A DNA stretch of 64,000 bases from an uncultured Prevotellaceae bacterium (GTDB lineage Bacteria; Bacteroidota; Bacteroidia; Bacteroidales; Bacteroidaceae): NCBI GenBank assembly GCA_902774815.1, contig CACYJV010000011.1, positions 1-64,000 of the forward strand, in the 5' to 3' direction. Position numbers and translations under genes: made by a program. The notes beneath the pieces are model-generated. The model was not told the DNA's origin and ran no database searches. It saw only the letters and a program-made list of their open reading frames with translations. Shown in pieces: positions 20,080 through 27,943 of this stretch (the first letter of the stretch is position 1; each line of letters begins with the position of its first letter).

Positions 20080-23000
20080 ATGAAAAGGTTTTTCCTCTCT
20101 GTGCTCACAGCTTTACTCGCAGTTGGAGCTTGGGCCGACGGCCAACAAGTGGTGAAAGCGGTCAGACTACTCAACCAGCAGACCGTCGAAGTTGTCTATG
20201 CTGATGGGCGGTCGATGACCATTGACTTCTACGGGCCAAACATCTTCCGCCTTTTCCGTGACGATCAGGGCGGTCTGATTCGCGATCCTCAGGCTACGCC
20301 ACCTGCAGAGATTCTTGTCTCGAATGCCAGGCGTAAACTGAGTCAGCCACTGCAGGTGAGTGACGAGGCAACATCGTTCGTTTTGCAGTCGAAGACAGCA
20401 TCGGGCGATGGCGTTAGCATCTCCATCAATAAATCGACGGGGTTGCTGAGCGTAGGCCGTGTGGGGCTTAGCGAACCAGTTGTCGGGCAGACGTCGCCAC
20501 TTGAGTTCAAGAATGGCGGCTACGACCTGCACCTTTCGATGAAGCCCGATGAATATTACTTCGGCGGTGGCGTGCAGAACGGCCGCTTCTCGCATCGTGG
20601 CGAACGCATCGACATCGTGAATACCAACTCGTGGACTGACGGCGGTGTCTGTTCGCCGGCCCCATTCTATTGGTCGACGGCAGGCTATGGGGTGCTATGC
20701 CATACGTTCCGGCCAGGCCATTACGATTTCTCAGGTAAGGAAACCTTGATTCATCACGATGCCGACTACCTCGATGTATTCTTCTTCACCGGAAACGAGC
20801 CCGTCGACCTGCTCAACTGCTACTATCAGCTGACAGGTCATCCGGTACTGTTGCCGAAGTTTGCTTTCTATGAGGGGCACCTGAATGCCTACAACCGCGA
20901 CTATTGGACACCAACAGACGATGAGCAGCGTGGCGTGCTCTTCGAGGATGGACGTCGCTACGTGGAGAGCCAGAAGCCTGTCGATGGTGGTATTCGTGAG
21001 TCGCTGAACGGTTCTGAATGTAGCGATGATATTGCAACAGACGCAACGACGGCTTATCAGTTCTCGGCTCGTGCTGTCATCGATCGGTATGCTGCCCACG
21101 ATATGCCACTCGGATGGATTTTGCCCAATGACGGCTACGGAACTGGCTATGGTCAGGCTGCAACCCTCGACGGGAATATTCAGAACCTGAAGTCGTTCGG
21201 TGACTATGCCCACTCCAAAGGAGTTGAGATAGGCCTGTGGACGCAGTCGAACCTTCACCCCGTCGACAGCATCCCCGCCTTGTTGCAGCGCGATATTATA
21301 AAGGAGGTACGCGACGCGGGCGTGCGCGTACTGAAAACCGATGTCGCATGGGTGGGTGCGGGCTATTCGTTTGGCCTGAATGGTATTGCCGACGTAGCCC
21401 AGATAATGCCTTACTACGGACATCAAGCTCGCCCGTTCATCATTTCGGTCGACGGGTGGGCAGGAACGCAGCGTTACGCAGGCATCTGGACGGGCGATCA
21501 GACGGGGGGCGAGTGGGAGTACATCCGTTTCCACATTCCCACCTACATTGGTTCGGGCCTTGCCGGCCAGCCAAACATCACAAGCGATATGGATGGCATC
21601 TTTGGTGGACGCAACATGGAGGTTAATATTCGTGACTTCCAATGGAAGACTTTCACGCCTATGCAGCTCAACATGGACGGTTGGGGCTCCCATGCGAAGT
21701 ATCCGCAGACGCTGGGTGAACCCGCTGCGAGCATCAACCGCTCGTATCTGAAGTGGAAGTCGATGCTGCTACCCTATACCTACACTTTTGCTCACGAGGC
21801 TATCAAGGGAAAACCGCTTATTCGCGCGATGTTCCTTTCTTTAGATGATGGATTAAAGATGAAGGAGGAAGGGATGAAGAACGAAGGGGCTGTGGACAAT
21901 CGTTATCAGGTGAAGGATGCAGGATTCCTGAAGAAGAACGCCAAGGCTTCGCCGAAGGATGTCTCGCCCGAGTTGCGCCGTTTCCTTTATGGCAAGCGCA
22001 CGCAGTATCAGTTCATGTATGGTCCTTCGTTCCTTGTAGCACCCATATACGAGCCAGGTACTTTGCGCAACAACATCTATCTGCCTGAAGGCACATGGTA
22101 TGATTACTTCACTGGTCAGTCCTATGCAGGCGGTTGCATCTTGAACTCATTCGAGTGCCCGCTGTGGAAGTTGCCTGTTTTCGTGCGTAAGGGTGCCATT
22201 ATCCCGATGAACAATCCCAACAACAACCCCTCACAGATAGACTCCACGCTCATAACCTACGAGATCTATCCCTCGCGGACGCCCAGCGACATCGTTGTTT
22301 ACGACGATGACGGTACCACCGATAACTATCTTTACAATCGGGGCGACCACCATACGTGGGTCATGCAGCACGTCAGCGACTACGACCTGAAACTCAGCGT
22401 CTACAGTCCGCAACGTGGCCAGCGTCAGCGCTTCGTCGTCAATGTGGCCAAGAAGCCCAAGAAAGTGACGGTACGTGTCGATGGGAAACGCGTTGAAGCT
22501 GCTACGGAGTTTGTGGAGTCGCCCGAGCTGAACCGCTTCTCAACACCGGGCAGCGAAATGGCTGGGCTTAGCATACGCAAGAATCCGCAGTTCATCATCG
22601 AGGTTCCTGCCGTCGATAGGGACAAGGCGAAGATTGAAATCCTCGTTCGCGACATTGTGATGTTGCCCGAACCCACAAACACCAACCTGAAAACTACCGA
22701 CCGGCTGGCTATGCAGCAGCCTGCAACTGACGACTGCGATGCTACGGCTTACGCACTGACGCCTACTTGGAAGGCCGTTGAGGGTGTCGACTACTACGAG
22801 TTGATGTTCGAGGGTATGCGTTACACAAACATTCGTGACACGCATTACACCGTTGACCTGTTGAAACCTGAGACTGACTACCAGTTCAGCGTGCGTGCTG
22901 TCAGCAAGGGAGAAGCCGGTCCTTGGACCGAATTCACGCTCCGTACCGCTGCAAACCCGCTGGAGTTTGCCATGCATGGTCTCACAGCTACCTGTACAGC

Positions 23001-24012
23001 AGCCGAACAGCCAGGAAGCGGCATCCAGTATCTCTTCGACTTCGACGACCGAGGTGACATCTGGCACACCGACTGGCAGAATTCGCAAGCGGTGCCTTTC
23101 ACGATTGATGTTGATATGCACGCATTGACCGAGGTTGACCATATCACATACCTGCCGCGTGATAATGCCGGTAATGGTAACATCTTGGCTGGTACCATGC
23201 AACTCAGCGCAGACGGTCGTACGTGGAGCGAACCGCAGAACTTCCGTTGGCAGCGCGACAACAAGCCAAAGGACATCTTCCCGACAATCACTTCTGAAGG
23301 TGGCGAGGCACAAGTCCGCTATGTGCGACTGAACGTGACCGATGCCGTTGGCGGATTCGGTTCGGGCACTGAACTCTACGTCTTCCGCCGTCCCGATGCC
23401 AAGGTAATCATCCCGGGCGACATAAACCAGGATGGTCACATCGACGAGGGCGACCTCACGTCCTACCTGAATTATACAGGTCTCCGTCAGGGCGATGGCG
23501 ATTTCGACGGCTATGTCTCTGTGGGCGATGTCAACCGTAATGGCTATATTGACGCTCAAGACATTTCAAATGTGGCAACGCTGCTTGGGACATCGGCCGC
23601 CGTGGCAACGGGGCAGGGCGTAGCGGGTTCCGTCGTCATTGAGCCTGACCGCAAATCGTACAAGGCTGGCGATGAGATTGTCATCAATGTCACTGGCATT
23701 GACCTGCAGGCTGTTAATGCCCTGAATCTCGTTGTACCCTATAACCAAATTGACATGCAGTTTGAAAGCGTCGAACCACTTGGCGTCGGCCAGATGCAGA
23801 ACATGACTAATGACCGGCTTCATTCCAACGGTGACCGCGTGCTTTACCCGACGTTTGTCAACATTGGCCGTCAGCCGTTGCTGCATGGCGACCAGCCGTT
23901 GTTCCGCCTTCACTTCAAGGCTCTGCGTGCTATCAACTGGGACAATCAGCGCCTTGTTTACTCAGGTCTGCTTGTTGATCCCCAACTTGGAGCAAAGGAG
24001 GTAAACGAGTAG
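20080..24012 (+). CDS. GH31 glycosidase with FN3, discoidin, dockerin and cohesin-like modules
   Basis: A 1310-residue secreted multidomain enzyme. Signal peptide 1-19 (GAWAD); N-terminal beta-sandwich; GH31 barrel with probable nucleophile Asp421 (VLKTDVAWVGAG) and acid/base Asp473 (WTGDQTGGEW); beta-sandwich domains to about 880; FN3 about 888-955; F5/8 discoidin about 960-1105; dockerin about 1110-1170 with two calcium loops (DINQDGHIDEGD, DVNRNGYIDAQD); and a C-terminal beta-sandwich (about 1180-1310, starting SVVIEPDRKSYKAGDEI) that reads like a cohesin. GH31 enzymes hydrolyse alpha-glycosides. The domain order recalls the alpha-N-acetylgalactosaminidase branch of GH31, which would fit the beta-galactosidase next door (core-1 O-glycan), but alpha-glucosidase or alpha-galactosidase activity is not excluded. 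Heptamer DNA repeats insert an Asp/Lys/Glu-rich loop near residues 589-602. Confidence 0.88.
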   Translation: MKRFFLSVLTALLAVGAWADGQQVVKAVRLLNQQTVEVVYADGRSMTIDFYGPNIFRLFRDDQGGLIRDPQATPPAEILVSNARRKLSQPLQVSDEATSFVLQSKTASGDGVSISINKSTGLLSVGRVGLSEPVVGQTSPLEFKNGGYDLHLSMKPDEYYFGGGVQNGRFSHRGERIDIVNTNSWTDGGVCSPAPFYWSTAGYGVLCHTFRPGHYDFSGKETLIHHDADYLDVFFFTGNEPVDLLNCYYQLTGHPVLLPKFAFYEGHLNAYNRDYWTPTDDEQRGVLFEDGRRYVESQKPVDGGIRESLNGSECSDDIATDATTAYQFSARAVIDRYAAHDMPLGWILPNDGYGTGYGQAATLDGNIQNLKSFGDYAHSKGVEIGLWTQSNLHPVDSIPALLQRDIIKEVRDAGVRVLKTDVAWVGAGYSFGLNGIADVAQIMPYYGHQARPFIISVDGWAGTQRYAGIWTGDQTGGEWEYIRFHIPTYIGSGLAGQPNITSDMDGIFGGRNMEVNIRDFQWKTFTPMQLNMDGWGSHAKYPQTLGEPAASINRSYLKWKSMLLPYTYTFAHEAIKGKPLIRAMFLSLDDGLKMKEEGMKNEGAVDNRYQVKDAGFLKKNAKASPKDVSPELRRFLYGKRTQYQFMYGPSFLVAPIYEPGTLRNNIYLPEGTWYDYFTGQSYAGGCILNSFECPLWKLPVFVRKGAIIPMNNPNNNPSQIDSTLITYEIYPSRTPSDIVVYDDDGTTDNYLYNRGDHHTWVMQHVSDYDLKLSVYSPQRGQRQRFVVNVAKKPKKVTVRVDGKRVEAATEFVESPELNRFSTPGSEMAGLSIRKNPQFIIEVPAVDRDKAKIEILVRDIVMLPEPTNTNLKTTDRLAMQQPATDDCDATAYALTPTWKAVEGVDYYELMFEGMRYTNIRDTHYTVDLLKPETDYQFSVRAVSKGEAGPWTEFTLRTAANPLEFAMHGLTATCTAAEQPGSGIQYLFDFDDRGDIWHTDWQNSQAVPFTIDVDMHALTEVDHITYLPRDNAGNGNILAGTMQLSADGRTWSEPQNFRWQRDNKPKDIFPTITSEGGEAQVRYVRLNVTDAVGGFGSGTELYVFRRPDAKVIIPGDINQDGHIDEGDLTSYLNYTGLRQGDGDFDGYVSVGDVNRNGYIDAQDISNVATLLGTSAAVATGQGVAGSVVIEPDRKSYKAGDEIVINVTGIDLQAVNALNLVVPYNQIDMQFESVEPLGVGQMQNMTNDRLHSNGDRVLYPTFVNIGRQPLLHGDQPLFRLHFKALRAINWDNQRLVYSGLLVDPQLGAKEVNE

Positions 24013-24034
24013 TTTGCTGTTCATTCGATAAGGT

Positions 24035-24075
24035 TTCCCGTTAGCTGTCAGGACTTATTTGACAGCTAACGGGAA
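24035..24075 (+). terminator. Terminator after the GH31 gene
   Basis: TTCCCGTTAGCTGTC and GACAGCTAACGGGAA form a perfect 15-pair stem with a 10-11-base loop, followed within a few bases by TTCTTTTTG. Confidence 0.9.
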
Positions 24076-24091
24076 TATTCTTTTTGTATCC

Positions 24092-24286
24092 TCTCAAGCA
24101 TTGCTTTGTAGTTTGCAAAGCATTGCCCTGTTTGTTACAGAGCTATGCTCTATAGGTATATAAAGCATAAATCTTAAGCATTGAAAGCATTGCTTTATAG
24201 CGTGTATAGCATAGCTCTATAAGGTGCAAAGCATAGCTCTATAGGGTGCAATGCATTGCTTCGTCATACACAAAGCGTTGCAGTAG
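24092..24286. repeat. 22-bp array A (nine imperfect units)
   Basis: Nine copies of a hairpin core of the form AAAGC-ATT/ATA/TAT-GCTTT recur with the reference G at 24098, 24120, 24142, 24165, 24187, 24209, 24231, 24253 and 24275: steps of 22 bases with a single 23. Some units carry paired changes that keep the arms complementary (AGAGC...GCTCT). One unit contains the perfect palindrome GCAATGCATTGC. The array fills the 380-base convergent gap 24013-24392 together with two hairpin terminators; no ORF is supported there. Confidence 0.88.
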
Positions 24287-24314
24287 GGACAAAAGAGCAT
24301 ATCTATCTATAAAC

Positions 24315-24353
24315 CAAAAGCTTAGCTCTCGATATCAGAGGGCTAAGCTTTTG
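24315..24353 (-). terminator. Terminator after the DUF4230 pair
   Basis: CAAAAGCTTAGC (24315-24326) pairs with GCTAAGCTTTTG (24342-24353), extended by TCTC/GAG inside. On the minus strand the stem is followed by a T-rich run, placing it 40 bases beyond the leftward DUF4230 gene. Confidence 0.8.
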
Positions 24354-24392
24354 TGTCTTTGTCGTAAATCCTCGTGCATGTAGCCAATCACC

Positions 24393-25085
24393 TCAGGGGA
24401 GCAGGCTCTTGCGTTCGTTGAAGCGGATGCTCACGTTTTGGAAACCCATAGAGCGCAGCATCTGGTGGAATTGGGCGGTGGCATTTTGTTCAGCCGAGGC
24501 AATGTTGGCTGGAGTCAGGCATCGGGCCAGCATCTTGCGGCGAGCCTTGTTGGCCAAAGCCTTGCGGTCGGATTGCGACCAGGTTCCACTTTCGTAGAAT
24601 GGGCGTGCAGAAGCCTCGTCGAGGAAATGCTCATCGAGCAGTTTCACATTGGGTAGCAACACGCGCAGGGTGTCGCCGTCGGCACGCAGCCAGCCATCCT
24701 CGGTGTCGCTCAGGTCGATTCCCAGTCGCAAGGTACCGCTGTAGATGCGGACAAGTTCGTCGTCGCCAAAGAATCCGTGACGGACGGTATCGACGATTTC
24801 CTCGTCGCTGATGGAGAGAAACTCCCACTGGCCGATGGCCTTGATACTCTCAATCTGTGTCGGCGACAGCTCGACACGCTCTTTAGCCGACAGGCTGGCC
24901 GTGTTGCTGTTCAGCATCCAGTAGACGAGGGCAAAACCTGCTATGAGCACGACGGCAACGATGCCTATAACGATAAGGGCGGTGCGCGAGAGCCCGTTGA
25001 TGATAGTCACCACGATATCGAGGATGGAATCCTCCTGTTGTCTTTTTCTTTTAGGCATGCGTGAAGCTGAATTATCCATTGTCAA
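24393..25085 (-). CDS. DUF4230 membrane-anchored protein
   Basis: A 230-residue protein with a basic N-terminus (KRKRQQ), one membrane helix at about 35-57, and a soluble domain outside the cytoplasm. The domain begins SPTQIESIKAIGQWEFLSI and ends near RSMGFQNVSIRFNE, features of DUF4230 (a Bacteroidetes and Firmicutes family of unknown function). The next gene upstream encodes a second DUF4230 protein of similar length but with a lipoprotein signal, so the pair probably arose by duplication and may work together in the envelope. The 16-base gap suggests one transcript. I see no catalytic motif. Confidence 0.75.
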   Translation of the reverse strand: MTMDNSASRMPKRKRQQEDSILDIVVTIINGLSRTALIVIGIVAVVLIAGFALVYWMLNSNTASLSAKERVELSPTQIESIKAIGQWEFLSISDEEIVDTVRHGFFGDDELVRIYSGTLRLGIDLSDTEDGWLRADGDTLRVLLPNVKLLDEHFLDEASARPFYESGTWSQSDRKALANKARRKMLARCLTPANIASAEQNATAQFHQMLRSMGFQNVSIRFNERKSLLP

Positions 25086-25101
25086 TTACCATTCTTAATA
25101 C

Positions 25102-25779
25102 TTAGTTCCCTGATTTCAAAAGGGACGAAATGTCGCTGGGCGCAAACTGTTTGCGGAAGGTGATGGTGACGTTATCGGCAGGGAATCCCATCTGTGCAAT
25201 CATCGGAATCAGCGTGCGAGCGGCATTCTTGCGAGCCGTCTCCGTGAGGTCCAGCTTCGGTAGGTCTTTTACGATAGCCTCACGTCCGGCCTGTTCCAGT
25301 CGTGTCAGTTCCTCGTCGGTAAAGTTGCGGCGCAGAAGGGGCACATACTGTCGCACTTCATCATGGTTGATGCGTGTGCTGGTGATTTCAAGTTTCGGAT
25401 CGGGAAGGATGATTTCAATCTGATTGCCATGACGTCTGACGTTGCTCTCGTCGAACTCGCCAAAGTCGATGTAGGCCTTCACGGTAGCATCGATTGGGAT
25501 GGCAACGCTGCGCTTGCCCAAAGGAAGGTCAATGGAGAACTGTTGTCCCAAGATGCTGCCAAGCAACTGCTGGGTGTCGTTGTGGGATATAATCTTGTGG
25601 ACGTGGCACTCGGTACTATAGAGTCGCGACTGCTTCTGGATATTCATGACGAGTTCGGGCAGTTGCGGCTCGGCTGGCGGCTCAGGCTGCTGGTCGGCCG
25701 TACAGGCCACAAAAACGAAGGTCACCAGCAGCGACAACAGTAGCCGGATGACGGGGTTCAGGTGTCGGTGGTTGTTCAT
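25102..25779 (-). CDS. DUF4230 lipoprotein
   Basis: A 225-residue lipoprotein: basic start, hydrophobic stretch 11-24, lipobox ending at the Cys of FVACTA near residue 26, then a Pro/Glu-rich linker and a DUF4230 domain (ELVMNIQKQSRLYSTECHVHKI near residue 42, QMGFPADNVTITFRKQF near 195-210). It shares the 'MGF-x-x-V-x-I-x-F' ending with the downstream neighbour, which supports paralogy. Its inner surface location (lipid anchored) differs from the neighbour's transmembrane anchor. First gene of the two-gene leftward unit. Function unknown. Confidence 0.78.
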   Translation of the reverse strand: MNNHRHLNPVIRLLLSLLVTFVFVACTADQQPEPPAEPQLPELVMNIQKQSRLYSTECHVHKIISHNDTQQLLGSILGQQFSIDLPLGKRSVAIPIDATVKAYIDFGEFDESNVRRHGNQIEIILPDPKLEITSTRINHDEVRQYVPLLRRNFTDEELTRLEQAGREAIVKDLPKLDLTETARKNAARTLIPMIAQMGFPADNVTITFRKQFAPSDISSLLKSGN

Positions 25780-25955
25780 GATGCGCTTGAGAGATATGCG
25801 TTGTTATTTCTGCAAAAGTAAGAAAATTATTCTTTTTGTGCAAATTTTTTTCAATCGGATTAAACTTTCTCCATGAAACGTCGTCATAAAAGTAACAAAT
25901 CAACACAAAAGCGGTAATAATACATCCGTAAAATTTAATTTTAAATGAATACATT

Positions 25956-26456
25956 ATGATTATGAAGAAAATGATGATTGTAGCCCTCACGATGATGTCG
26001 GCTACACTAATGGCTCAAAACAATGATCAGCAGCGTCCTCAGATGGATAGAGCTACGATGGTTAAGGTACAAACCGAACGTATGGCAAGTGAGTACGGTC
26101 TTGACGAAGCACAGACGGCCAAACTCATGGAGCTTAACACTCAGTTCGCTGAGAAGATTCATATGGGTGGCATGCGTGGACAACGTCGCGGAGGTCCCAA
26201 TGGAGGTCCTAACGGTGGACAGCGTAGACAAAACGTCGACGGACAGACAGGTGCTTCACCTCAGCAAGGACAGATGCAGCAGGCACAGCGTCCCAGCCGT
26301 GAACAGATGGAAGCACGCATGAAGGAAATGCGAGCCAATCGCGAGGCTTACAACGCTGAACTGAAGAAAATTATGACCGAGGAGCAGTTCTCGAAGTATG
26401 AAGCTGCCGAGAAGCAACGTATGGAACGTCGCGGACCACGTGGACCTCGCAGATAG
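25956..26456 (+). CDS. Periplasmic DUF4890/Spy-like Gln-, Met- and Arg-rich protein
   Basis: A 166-residue exported protein with a short signal (residues 1-21, ending LMAQ). The mature part has a helical segment (residues 30-70, with RMASEYGLDEAQTAKLMELN), a Gly/Gln/Arg-rich disordered middle (GGMRGQRRGG, then PNGGPNGG), and a second helix (residues 115-155, EARMKEMRANREAYNAELK, then MTEEQFSKYE), ending RRGPRGPRR. The helix-linker-helix pattern with 'L-T/D-x-x-Q' and 'M-T-E-E-Q' motifs is that of DUF4890 and of the CpxP/Spy periplasmic chaperones, so a stress or folding role is a reasonable guess. ATG 25956 or 25962 may start it. It stands alone, and a strong terminator follows. Confidence 0.75.
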   Translation: MIMKKMMIVALTMMSATLMAQNNDQQRPQMDRATMVKVQTERMASEYGLDEAQTAKLMELNTQFAEKIHMGGMRGQRRGGPNGGPNGGQRRQNVDGQTGASPQQGQMQQAQRPSREQMEARMKEMRANREAYNAELKKIMTEEQFSKYEAAEKQRMERRGPRGPRR

Positions 26457-26593
26457 ACAACAATGTGTAACAATATACTGGTGCCATCAAGGTGCGCCAG
26501 AAGGATACTGGCCGTGAGGCTCGTCTTTTTTATAACTGAACTTTTATTATATCGTGTTTTGCTTCAAGGGTATTAGAAGTTTTTAAGGGTAAC

Positions 26594-26624
26594 AACCTGT
26601 CGGGTTTTCCCGGCAGGTTTTTTT
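26594..26624 (+). terminator. Rho-independent terminator
   Basis: AACCTGTCGGG, loop TTTT, CCCGGCAGGTT (one T-G pair) followed by a run of seven T. It lies 138 bases after the DUF4890-like gene. Confidence 0.9.
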
Positions 26625-26648
26625 GTGCGCAAAAACTTTGGTTTTTGC

Positions 26649-26679
26649 TTTGCATTTCACTCACTTATTCGTAACTTTG
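26649..26679 (+). promoter_or_regulatory. Complete -33/-7 promoter abutting the start codon
   Basis: TTTG (26649-26652), a 19-base spacer and TAACTTTG (26672-26679) form a full Bacteroidetes promoter. The ATG begins at 26684, only five bases after the -7 box, so transcription should start at or next to the start codon. Confidence 0.75.
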
Positions 26680-26683
26680 CAGC

Positions 26684-27310
26684 ATGATTAAGAAAAAGAA
26701 CTTAACGATGGTACTTGCTTTCGGCGTACTGATGGGCGTCGTAGCATGCAAGGAGAAGAAGCAAACCGACGTGATTATCACCACGAAACCGGTGCCTGAG
26801 GCAAAGAAACCCACGCAGAAAGTGGGCGACTACGAAACGACGACGCCAGTAGATTGGGTGGGTTCGACCTACCAAGTGCTGGTCGAACGCAAGGCCGACG
26901 AGTCACTGCCTTTGGCCGACGACGGTCAGGGAAACAAGTACTACGATAATCGCATCACGGTGAAGATAATCAGGAAGGATGGCAGCGAGTTCTTCAACCG
27001 CACGTTTGTGAAGGAAGATTTCTCAGCTTACGTAGATGCACTCTACAAAAAGAATAGTGCGCTGCTGGGTATTGTGCTCGACAGAGCTGAAGCTGACTAC
27101 TTGGTGTTTGCCGCTAGCGTGGGCTCGCCCGACAAGATGAGTGATGAGTATGTGCCTCTGGTCATGAAGGTGTCGCGTTTTGGCGACGTAAAGATCAGCA
27201 AAGACACGCAACTCGATACGATGTCGGAAGGCTCTGAGGATAACAACGCAACCTCTAACGAGCCGAACACTGAGCCTGCCGACTACGACGAAGATGAAGA
27301 CGGCGTCTAA
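26684..27310 (+). CDS. DUF4738-like lipoprotein
   Basis: A 208-residue lipoprotein: MIKKKNLTM followed by a hydrophobic stretch and the lipobox GVVAC at residues 19-23, after which KEKKQTD begins the mature chain. A compact domain occupies about 45-165 (WVGSTYQVLVERKADESLP, KIIRKDGSEFFNRTF, LGIVLDRAEADYLVFAASV), and an acidic disordered tail ends in DYDEDEDGV. The domain resembles DUF4738 of Bacteroidales; function unknown. A textbook promoter ends five bases before the ATG, predicting a leaderless or near-leaderless mRNA. It is a single-gene unit, and a shared terminator separates it from convergent ribH. Confidence 0.72.
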   Translation: MIKKKNLTMVLAFGVLMGVVACKEKKQTDVIITTKPVPEAKKPTQKVGDYETTTPVDWVGSTYQVLVERKADESLPLADDGQGNKYYDNRITVKIIRKDGSEFFNRTFVKEDFSAYVDALYKKNSALLGIVLDRAEADYLVFAASVGSPDKMSDEYVPLVMKVSRFGDVKISKDTQLDTMSEGSEDNNATSNEPNTEPADYDEDEDGV

Positions 27311-27350
27311 ACGCGTTATGCAGGTGAACGTCTAACAGCGAAAAAAAGAG

Positions 27351-27393
27351 AAAGAGGATAGCAACCGACGGGTTACCATCCTCTTTCATTTTT
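27351..27393. terminator. Bidirectional terminator
   Basis: AAAGAGGAT/ATCCTCTTT with inner AACC/GGTT and a GACG loop, flanked by A-rich sequence on the left and T-rich on the right. It serves the convergent lipoprotein gene and ribH. Confidence 0.85.
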
Positions 27394-27416
27394 TATTATT
27401 CTGCTGATGACTTGTA

Positions 27417-27893
27417 CTAGAACTTAGCCATCTTAATAGCCACTACTGCACATTCATCGCCCTTATTGCCCAGACGACCACCCGAGCGGTCCTCTGCCTG
27501 CTGAAGGTCGTTCGTCGTGAGAAGACCGTAGATGACGGGAATCTCACTCTTGGCGTTCAGACGGGCAATGCCGTAGGTGACTCCCTCGCAAATGTAGTCG
27601 AAGTGAGGAGTGTCGCCACGAATGACACATCCCAAGATGATGACGGCATCGTAACCTCCGTTCAGGCACATCTGGTGAGCACCATAGATGAGCTCGAACG
27701 AACCGGGAACGGTCTTCACATGGATGTTTTCGGGCAGTGTGCCATGCTTCTCAAGCGTCGACACACAACCTTCAAGCAGTTTCCCTGTAATCTCAGGATT
27801 CCACTCAGCTACCACAATGCCAAAACACATGTTGCTGGCATCGGGCACTTTCGAGAAGTCGTATTCAGAGAGGTTGCGCAGATATGTTGCCAT
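27417..27893 (-). CDS. ribH: 6,7-dimethyl-8-ribityllumazine synthase
   Basis: The penultimate enzyme of riboflavin synthesis, condensing 5-amino-6-ribitylaminouracil with 3,4-dihydroxybutanone 4-phosphate in the cytosol. The 158-residue length is typical. Seen motifs: [13 protein letters not shown] at 24-36 (substrate ring stacking Trp), [13 protein letters not shown] at 60-72, and [14 protein letters not shown] at 88-101 with the catalytic His in HFDY. It follows the TPR gene by 50 bases on the same strand and is probably co-transcribed with it; no FMN riboswitch is visible upstream. Other rib genes are absent from the window. Confidence 0.95.
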   Translation of the reverse strand: MATYLRNLSEYDFSKVPDASNMCFGIVVAEWNPEITGKLLEGCVSTLEKHGTLPENIHVKTVPGSFELIYGAHQMCLNGGYDAVIILGCVIRGDTPHFDYICEGVTYGIARLNAKSEIPVIYGLLTTNDLQQAEDRSGGRLGNKGDECAVVAIKMAKF

Positions 27894-27943
27894 AATGTTG
27901 TGATGTTCTTGTCAAACGTGTTGGAAGACGATCGTCAACAGAA

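Noticed and set aside
27894-27943. FMN riboswitch upstream of ribH
   Set aside because: The 50-base gap is too short for an RFN element and none of its conserved stems are seen.
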